Shown one piece after another: positions 33,967 through 39,050 of a DNA stretch of 39,050 nt. How positions within the stretch are numbered: position 1 is the stretch's first letter; every line of letters begins with the position of its first letter. The notes under the pieces were generated by a model. The model did no database searches. It was not told the DNA's origin and worked only from the letters and a program-made list of their open reading frames with translations. The position numbers and the translations under genes were made by a program. Where the stretch lies: NCBI GenBank assembly GCA_029941885.1, contig JAPYTP010000035.1:1-39050 (forward strand). Reading direction: 5' to 3'. The stretch comes from Myxococcota bacterium. Its GTDB lineage: Bacteria; Myxococcota_A; UBA9160; UBA4427.

Positions 33967-35778
33967 TCAGGGCGCTTCGAAGACCTTTCCCTGGTAGACG
34001 GTTCCCCAGACCCCGATGTCGCGGATTCGACTGGGGCGGACATCGTGGGGGTTCTTGTCGAGAATGACGAAATCGGCGCGCTTGCCCGGGGCGATACTGC
34101 CGATCTCGTGATCGAGGCGGAGCGACCACGCGGCATCGATCGTGACCGCTCGCAGCGCAGATTCCACACTCACCGCCTGATCGGGTCCCATCACCTGCCC
34201 GGATGTGGTCATGCGGGTGACCGCCGTGGTCACTGCCAGGAGCGGCTCGATCGGCCCCATCGGACAATCCGAATGCATCGTGAAGCGTATCCCGGCTCGT
34301 TCGAGGGATCCGAGGCGTGTCATCTGTGAGGCGCGCGCGAAGCCCACTCCGTGCTCGGCGTATTTGTGCCCGAAATAGTGCAGGTAGTAGCCATTGATCG
34401 AGACGGAACCGCCGAGGCGAGCGAAACGCTCGACCTGGTCTTCGCGCGAGAGCCCGAAATGTTCGAGGCTGAAGCGATAGTCGACGCGGGGGTGTTCGCT
34501 CTTGAGCGCTTCGAACAAATCGAGAACGACGTCGAGTCCCTTGTCCCCATTGACGTGGTAGTAGACATCCCATCCGCTCTTCCAGTAGGGCTCGACCGCT
34601 GCGCGCTGGTACTCGGGGGGGATCAGCCATTCGCCCTCGTGCCCGTCGAGATATCCGGGCGGCCCGACCTGCATGAGCTGAGAAATGAATGCTCCGTCCG
34701 AGGCGCTCTTGATTGCCTTGGGCCAGCGGAGCTGGTCGTTGGCTTCCCTGCGTCTCGCTTCGAGAAGGGCGTGGGCATCGCTACCGTGCTCGAGCTGCCA
34801 GGCGAAGGGCGCAGCGATGAAGAGCGTGCGGAACGGGACATCGTCCCCCTGGAGGTGGGCCAGGCTGGCTTGCCAGCTTCGCTCCGTACCGATCGTCCCT
34901 CCCGCCATCATGTCCGCGACGGTCGTGACGCCCCCGCGTCGGACGAGTCGGCTGAAGATGTCGAGGCCGAGAGCGATCTTCTCCGGGGTCTCGGTCAGTT
35001 CGGCGAGCGCGCGATTGGCGACCGCCATCCCCAGCTCCTTGAAATGACCCTTCTCGAGGTCGATCTGGTCACCGAAGCGTGCGAGGTCCTCGGCGGGCAC
35101 CTCGATGAATTCGAGGGCCTTCGTGTTGGCGACGATCTCGTGGTATGAGCGGTGCCAGATCAGGAGCGGCTTGTCCGGGGCGATGCGATCGAGGTCGGCC
35201 CGTGTGAAATCGCCGTGCCAGAGTCGATGCCAGCCCCACACGACGTGAGGTCGATCCGCGTGCGGCCAGGCTTTCGAGAGTACCGTGATCCGCTCGACGA
35301 ACGTCTCGCGCGTCGTCACGGCCGGAATCGTCTCCGAGGGGAGGTTCCAGACTTCGGGGGCCGCGATGTCGAAGGTGAGGAGCTTGCCGGCGAGAAAGGG
35401 GTGGAGGTGCGGGTCGATGAATCCGGGCAGGATGACCTTTCGCGCGAAGCGGCGATCGACGTGGTGGGGCAGGTCGGCGATCCAGGGCTCGAAGCGGTCG
35501 ACGGATCCGACATCCAGGATGATGCCCTCCCGGACCGCGACCGCCGTGGCTTCGGGCTGCCCCGGCTCCATCGTGACGATCTTGCGCGCCACGAAAACGG
35601 TGATCTCGGCGGGGTTGGGTGTCACCGCCCCTCGTGCGTCGACGGCGGAGGGCGCGAGAGGCGACACGAAAAGCGCCGCGAGGAGGCCGACTGCCCAGGT
35701 GGAACGGGCTGTCAGGTCAAGCGCGGACGACCGCCGGGGCGTCTCGGGGACGCGCCGATCGAGGGATCTGGTTAGCAT
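33967..35778 (-). CDS. exported amidohydrolase, YtcJ-like
   Basis: A 603-aa metal-dependent hydrolase of the amidohydrolase_3 (YtcJ/NfdA) family. Marks are the first metal motif DPHLHP after ILPGF, YYHVNGDKG and FSLEHFGLS carrying further His ligands, and the catalytic Asp in HSDCPMGP. It ends in the typical KRADFVILDKNPHD and YQGKVFEAP. Such enzymes hydrolyse amides or formamides; the substrate is unknown. A long basic N-terminal segment followed by AVGLLAALFVSPLAPSA suggests export. The ATG at 35778 is the only plausible start before that segment, yet it lies 9 bp from the divergent GNAT start. Confidence 0.87.
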   Translation of the reverse strand: MLTRSLDRRVPETPRRSSALDLTARSTWAVGLLAALFVSPLAPSAVDARGAVTPNPAEITVFVARKIVTMEPGQPEATAVAVREGIILDVGSVDRFEPWIADLPHHVDRRFARKVILPGFIDPHLHPFLAGKLLTFDIAAPEVWNLPSETIPAVTTRETFVERITVLSKAWPHADRPHVVWGWHRLWHGDFTRADLDRIAPDKPLLIWHRSYHEIVANTKALEFIEVPAEDLARFGDQIDLEKGHFKELGMAVANRALAELTETPEKIALGLDIFSRLVRRGGVTTVADMMAGGTIGTERSWQASLAHLQGDDVPFRTLFIAAPFAWQLEHGSDAHALLEARRREANDQLRWPKAIKSASDGAFISQLMQVGPPGYLDGHEGEWLIPPEYQRAAVEPYWKSGWDVYYHVNGDKGLDVVLDLFEALKSEHPRVDYRFSLEHFGLSREDQVERFARLGGSVSINGYYLHYFGHKYAEHGVGFARASQMTRLGSLERAGIRFTMHSDCPMGPIEPLLAVTTAVTRMTTSGQVMGPDQAVSVESALRAVTIDAAWSLRLDHEIGSIAPGKRADFVILDKNPHDVRPSRIRDIGVWGTVYQGKVFEAP

Positions 35779-35787
35779 GGTCCGTGC

Positions 35788-36429
35788 ATGATAGAGGACA
35801 GCCCGGAGAACCCCGATTCGGCCAGCCGGCGGCAGCTGCTGGAGGTTCTTGCGCGTGCCTTCCGGGACAATCCGATGAACGTGGAGATTCACGGACGCCG
35901 TCGGGCACGCAGAGTCCGGCTGAATCGCGCGGGTCTGCGCGCGCTCGTACTCGACGCGGACCGCGAGACGATTGCGAGGGTAATTAGACGCAACGGGAGT
36001 GTCGTCGGTGGATTCATTGCCGCGCCTCCCGGTCTCTTCCCCTTGCCGGCACCCTCGTTGCGCCGACAGATTGGGTGTTTTCTGCACCAGGGAGCTCGTG
36101 CGATGGATCGGTGGGGGCGTGTCAATCACGCGCTGAGCGAGTTTCGCCCGCCGTTCGATCATTGGTACCTGTCGGTTCTCGGCGTCGAACCCTCCTTGCA
36201 GGGTCACGGAGTCGGCGGGCGGCTGCTCGACGCGTTTCTCGCGCTGGTCGCCGCGCAGCCCGCGCCCCTCTATCTCGAGTCGGATCGCGAGGCGAGCGTT
36301 CGCTTCTACCGGTCGCGAGGATTCGAGGATCGGGCGGAGACCCGGGTCCATGGGGTGAGATGTTGGTGTCTGGGCCAGGGGTTCGCTGACGACAGTCGGG
36401 ATCTATGCGATCCTGTTCGCCAAGCCTGA
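35788..36429 (+). CDS. GNAT-family N-acetyltransferase
   Basis: A 213-aa acetyl-CoA-dependent acyltransferase. Motif A is complete: LSVLGVEPSLQGHGVGGRLL with the pyrophosphate-binding Q138-G-H-G-V-G143. Motif B follows as LYLESDREASVRFYRSRGFE. The N-terminal half is basic and less conserved. It likely acetylates an amine; the substrate cannot be told. Its start is only 9 bp from the divergent amidohydrolase start, leaving no room for a normal leader or ribosome-binding site, so its mRNA may be leaderless or begin inside the neighbour. A TetR regulator follows 63 bp downstream. Confidence 0.87.
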   Translation: MIEDSPENPDSASRRQLLEVLARAFRDNPMNVEIHGRRRARRVRLNRAGLRALVLDADRETIARVIRRNGSVVGGFIAAPPGLFPLPAPSLRRQIGCFLHQGARAMDRWGRVNHALSEFRPPFDHWYLSVLGVEPSLQGHGVGGRLLDAFLALVAAQPAPLYLESDREASVRFYRSRGFEDRAETRVHGVRCWCLGQGFADDSRDLCDPVRQA

Positions 36430-36492
36430 TCGCTCAGGCCCAATCCCCCACAGAATTTCGGACCGACAAGTCCTTGGATCGGGAGTCGCGCC

Positions 36493-37260
36493 ATGAGCAC
36501 GGATTTTTCGTCGGAGTCGCAAACGGGTGCCGCAGGCGCTTCGACGGGCGCAGCCGTCGGATCGAGGAGCGCGGATGGATTACCTTCCGGTGCGGATGCT
36601 GAATCCAAGTCCGTGACGATCCCGGCCGACCGGAAAGCCGGAAAGCTGCGGGCGGACGATGGACGCCTGGCGCGGGGGCGTCGGAGCCGAGCGCGAATTC
36701 GAGAGGCGGCCAATTCCCTGTTCCGCGAGCGAGGCTTCGACGGGGCGACCCTGCGAGCGATCGCCGAGCGGGCCGGCATGGGTGCGAGTTCGATCTATCG
36801 CCATGTGCAGTCGAAGGAAGAACTCCTCATCGACGAACTCTCCGAGATGCAGGAGGAGGCCTGGACCCGATTTCGTGGACTCGATGATCGAAATCGGCCG
36901 ACCGCGGTTCGCTTGCGCGAGTTCTTCGACGTCCAGCATGACTTGTTAGTCGAAAATCGGGATCTCACGACGATCGCCCTGCGCGCGACGACGAAAACGG
37001 AAGCCCGCGTTGCAAAACGGGTTCTCCAGCTCTATGACCGCACGATCGGCCTGCTGATGGAGATTCTGCAGCGCGGGCGAATGAAGCGGGATCTGGGCAA
37101 GGACGTCGATGTTCTCCAGACCGCGCGGGTGCTCTTTCATGTGACGAATGGCGCCCGGATTCCATGGGCGAACGGAATGGTCACGGATGCGGATCTGCGC
37201 GATTCGATGCACCAGGCGGTGGATCTGCTCTTTCGTGGGGTTTCAGCGGATTCCCGTTAG
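36493..37260 (+). CDS. TetR/AcrR family transcriptional regulator
   Basis: A 255-aa one-component repressor. The DNA-binding domain (about 62-110) is typical: RARIREAANSLFRERGFDGA, then the helix-turn-helix TLRAIAERAGMGASSIYRHV and QSKEELL. It is preceded by about 60 residues rich in Ser, Ala and Gly, unusual for TetR proteins and probably disordered. ATG 36493 has GGGAG 7 bases upstream, so the extension is probably translated. The C-terminal ligand domain carries no recognisable specificity. Likely targets are its own promoter or the neighbouring genes. Its last 18 bases overlap the convergent carbonic-anhydrase-like gene. Confidence 0.92.
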   Translation: MSTDFSSESQTGAAGASTGAAVGSRSADGLPSGADAESKSVTIPADRKAGKLRADDGRLARGRRSRARIREAANSLFRERGFDGATLRAIAERAGMGASSIYRHVQSKEELLIDELSEMQEEAWTRFRGLDDRNRPTAVRLREFFDVQHDLLVENRDLTTIALRATTKTEARVAKRVLQLYDRTIGLLMEILQRGRMKRDLGKDVDVLQTARVLFHVTNGARIPWANGMVTDADLRDSMHQAVDLLFRGVSADSR

Positions 37261-37821
37261 ATCCGAATTCGTTTCGATCTGACGTGCGATCTCTCGGATC
37301 CAGGTCTCGTACTCGGGGCCGTCCCACGACCGGTGATCTCCCCGTTTGAAGGCCTGGGCATTCCAGTGGTATTGCCAGGCGTTCATCCTGTTCGCGCCCG
37401 CCGAATCGCGCTCGGCGATCTGCTTGGCGGGGACACCGGCGATGATGGAGCCCGGCGCGAATTCGCTGTCCTCCCGAATCATCGCGCCTCCCGCCACGAT
37501 CGAGCCCCGCCCGACGATCGCGCCATCCATCACGACCGCGTTGATTCCGATCAGACAATCGTCTTCGATCTTGCAGCCGTGAATCGTCGTGTGGTGGGTG
37601 ATCGAGCAGAAGTCGCCGATTTCCGTCGAATGTCCGTATCCGATATGGATCATCACGAAGTCCTGAAGATTCGTATACCGCCCCACACGAACGTGGTTGA
37701 TCTCCGCTCGAATAACGACGTTGGGCCAGACGGACGATTCTGCGCCGATCGTGACGTCGCCGTAGATCTGGGCACTCGGATGGAGGTACACGCTGCTGTC
37801 GATCTTCGGATCATTGCTCAT
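37243..37821 (-). CDS. gamma-carbonic-anhydrase-like hexapeptide-repeat protein
   Basis: A 192-aa left-handed beta-helix trimer subunit. Hexapeptide repeats run from about 15 to 130. The three zinc His of gamma carbonic anhydrases are conserved: His59 (MIH), His76 and His81 (ITHHTTIHGC). TNLQD and Arg38 are also present. The usual Asp of R-x-D is Glu40. It may hydrate CO2, or be one of the many family members (PaaY, CaiE, YrdA) with an uncertain or thioesterase role. An added C-terminal tail of about 55 residues is rich in Trp and charged residues. ATG 37821 fits the family N terminus; the ribosome-binding site is weak. Confidence 0.88.
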   Translation of the reverse strand: MSNDPKIDSSVYLHPSAQIYGDVTIGAESSVWPNVVIRAEINHVRVGRYTNLQDFVMIHIGYGHSTEIGDFCSITHHTTIHGCKIEDDCLIGINAVVMDGAIVGRGSIVAGGAMIREDSEFAPGSIIAGVPAKQIAERDSAGANRMNAWQYHWNAQAFKRGDHRSWDGPEYETWIREIARQIETNSDLTGIR

Positions 37822-37888
37822 GTCGGGTCCGTCCTGCGGCCGACCTGCCGGGCGAGTCGGGAGATTGAATCGGTGACGTTCGCGGGGC

Positions 37889-38863
37889 TCAAGAGGCGGG
37901 CGCAGCGTTCTCGTCAAGCGACTCGGCACGGTAGCCCCCCGCCTCCAGAATGCTGATCAGGCTGTCCGCGCCAACGAGGTGGAGCGCGCCGACTCCAACG
38001 AAGATCGTTTCGCCTGCGCGCTCGGGATCCTCGAGGATCTCGCTGAGTTGCCGGGCCCAATTTCGATTTCGTTCGCCGAGCAGGATCTCGTAGAATCCCT
38101 CGAGCTCCGGCAGCTCCTTGAGCCCCTGGAGTGCGATTTGCGCGAGCGTCGGTTGATCGTTCAGACCCCAGGCGATGACGAGCGCTTCGATGCCTTCGAC
38201 CATTGCGTCGAGCCGGCTGAGAGTGTCCCGCAGCATCAGGTCCTGATGTACTGGAGACAGGGAATCGAGCAAGGCCAGCTGTGCATCGAGGGACTCGAGT
38301 GCCGCGAGGGGTCGACCGTCGAGCATTGCGAGAATCGCGCTCTCTGCGGAGCGATTGCCCGAGTACCCGCTTCGTCCACTTGCCGCCTCCATCAGACCGA
38401 CCGCGATGAACCACGGCTTGAGCCGCAGCCGGGCTTCGGCTGGCATTCCGAGTTGGCCGAGAAGAGCGTCGTTCTCTGTCAGCAACTTGGCCGTCTCGGG
38501 GCTCACGACGTCGTCGATCGTGACCGAGGTCGGCAAGACCACCCTTGCCGCGAGGAAGGTCGAAATCTCAGCGTCGGTTGCCTCGCGCACGTCGATTTCG
38601 AGGATGAAGGAGTCCGCCTCGGTCAACCCGCGGCGGATTGCCGGCGAGAATTTCCAGCCCTCGGCAGGTCCGACGTGGATCGTGCCCATCACGAGGAGCG
38701 TCGCGCCTCCGGGCCCCTCGATCCGGTAGTAGGGAGGGCTCACGGTGCCCCTGGCGACATCCCGTGCCGAGACGATCGGATCTTCCGTCGGTGTCGCGCA
38801 GCCGAGGGACAGCAAGAGCGCGATGAGGACGGGGATCAGGCGGCTGGGCGCGATCGCGAGCAT
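37889..38863 (-). CDS. TraB/GumN (PrgY)-family lipoprotein
   Basis: A 324-aa protein of the TraB/PrgY/GumN family. It has the N-terminal GTIHVG motif and the C-terminal GVGALHLVG motif, each with a conserved Gly and His, proposed to form an EreA/ChaN-like metalloprotease site. The N terminus is a lipoprotein signal (LIALLLSLGC, Cys22), so it is anchored to a membrane and faces the periplasm. AGGAG lies 9 bases before ATG 38863. Substrate and role are unknown in most bacteria. It is 67 bp upstream of the carbonic-anhydrase-like gene on the same strand, so the pair may be co-transcribed. Confidence 0.88.
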   Translation of the reverse strand: MLAIAPSRLIPVLIALLLSLGCATPTEDPIVSARDVARGTVSPPYYRIEGPGGATLLVMGTIHVGPAEGWKFSPAIRRGLTEADSFILEIDVREATDAEISTFLAARVVLPTSVTIDDVVSPETAKLLTENDALLGQLGMPAEARLRLKPWFIAVGLMEAASGRSGYSGNRSAESAILAMLDGRPLAALESLDAQLALLDSLSPVHQDLMLRDTLSRLDAMVEGIEALVIAWGLNDQPTLAQIALQGLKELPELEGFYEILLGERNRNWARQLSEILEDPERAGETIFVGVGALHLVGADSLISILEAGGYRAESLDENAAPAS

Positions 38864-39018
38864 GGGGTCGGAACTCCTTGGCGCGCAGTCTATCGATCAC
38901 GATAGGTTGTCTGCTAGGAAATGACACAGAATCGCAGTTCCCGATCGCTCTGCCGGCGGTCTCGCGCGGGACCTGGGTACTCGAAGCGCGCGGCCGAGAA
39001 AATACAGGAGAGGAACGC

Positions 39019-39050
39019 ATGAGAGCGGTCGTTGTCGACCGGATGATGGG
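39019..39050 (+). CDS. start of a probable zinc-type alcohol dehydrogenase/quinone reductase, cut by window edge
   Basis: ATG 39019 with AGGAGAGG upstream begins MRAVVVDRMMG and runs off the window. This opening matches the first strand of medium-chain dehydrogenases and quinone oxidoreductases (MRAVVxxxfG), but ten codons are too few to be sure. It is divergent from the TraB/GumN gene across 155 bp. Confidence 0.5.
   Translation, partial: MRAVVVDRMM

Noticed and set aside
38890-38905. CTATCG-ATCA-CGATAG inverted repeat between the TraB/GumN and dehydrogenase genes
   Set aside because: The location in a divergent gap is suggestive, but the arms are only six bases and no promoter boxes could be placed around it.
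1-39050. CRISPR arrays, tRNA or rRNA genes, insertion sequences, toxin-antitoxin or defence genes
   Set aside because: I looked for regular spaced repeats, cloverleaf arms with CCA-type ends, transposase motifs and small paired ORFs and saw none I could support.

Overview
The window is a high-G+C (mid-60s percent by eye) chromosomal stretch from a Gram-negative bacterium. It contains lipoprotein signals, a PEP-CTERM sorting signal, many FAD/NAD(P), P450 and F420-type oxidoreductases, and a multidomain FHA-GAF-cyclase. The mix resembles environmental Myxococcota/Binatota-like 'deltaproteobacteria'. That placement is an inference from gene content, because there is no rRNA or other marker gene here. 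I see no tRNA, rRNA, CRISPR array, insertion sequence or phage gene.

Region 1 (about 1-8350, mostly + strand) is an oxidative-catabolism or detoxification cluster. It holds two cytochrome P450s, a spinster-type MFS transporter, two divergent NTF2/SnoaL-like proteins, an F420-type luciferase-like oxidoreductase translationally coupled to a third P450, and an SDR dehydrogenase. No ferredoxin or ferredoxin reductase for the P450s is present. A promoter with a perfect palindrome lies before the second P450. Region 2 (8355-13921, - strand) carries a FabV-type enoyl reductase, an exported M20 amidohydrolase, and a FAD-dependent oxidoreductase paired with a TauD-family dioxygenase. Region 3 (14149-16442, +) has a PEP-CTERM protein, a Gfo/Idh/MocA oxidoreductase and a half-length PilZ-like ORF.

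Region 4 (16530-21511, -) is a compact three-gene operon: an Old-Yellow-Enzyme/2,4-dienoyl-CoA-reductase-like flavoprotein, a lipoprotein M28 peptidase with a PDZ domain, and a SirB1-like protein. A second SDR is divergent from it. Region 5 (22422-26481) shows decay. It has a frameshifted C-terminal relic of a molybdopterin oxidoreductase, a 23-bp-stem hairpin, a small membrane protein, DAHP synthase, a crotonase, and a pseudogene that joins the start of a lipoprotein methyltransferase to the end of a TetR regulator. Region 6 (26478-32101) holds an APC permease, an intact molybdopterin oxidoreductase coupled to an ArgD-like aminotransferase, and a DUF4336 protein. Region 7 (32134-39050) has the FHA-GAF adenylate cyclase, an exported amidohydrolase, a GNAT acetyltransferase, a TetR regulator, a gamma-carbonic-anhydrase-like protein, a TraB/GumN lipoprotein and the first codons of a probable alcohol dehydrogenase.

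I did not find a clearly new multi-gene system such as a defence or secretion island. The most distinctive signals are the P450/LLM/NTF2 cluster with its promoter palindrome, the two gene relics, the long hairpin at 23034-23092, and the coupled aminotransferase-molybdoenzyme pair. Starts were moved from the longest reading frame to the codon with the best ribosome-binding site wherever possible.
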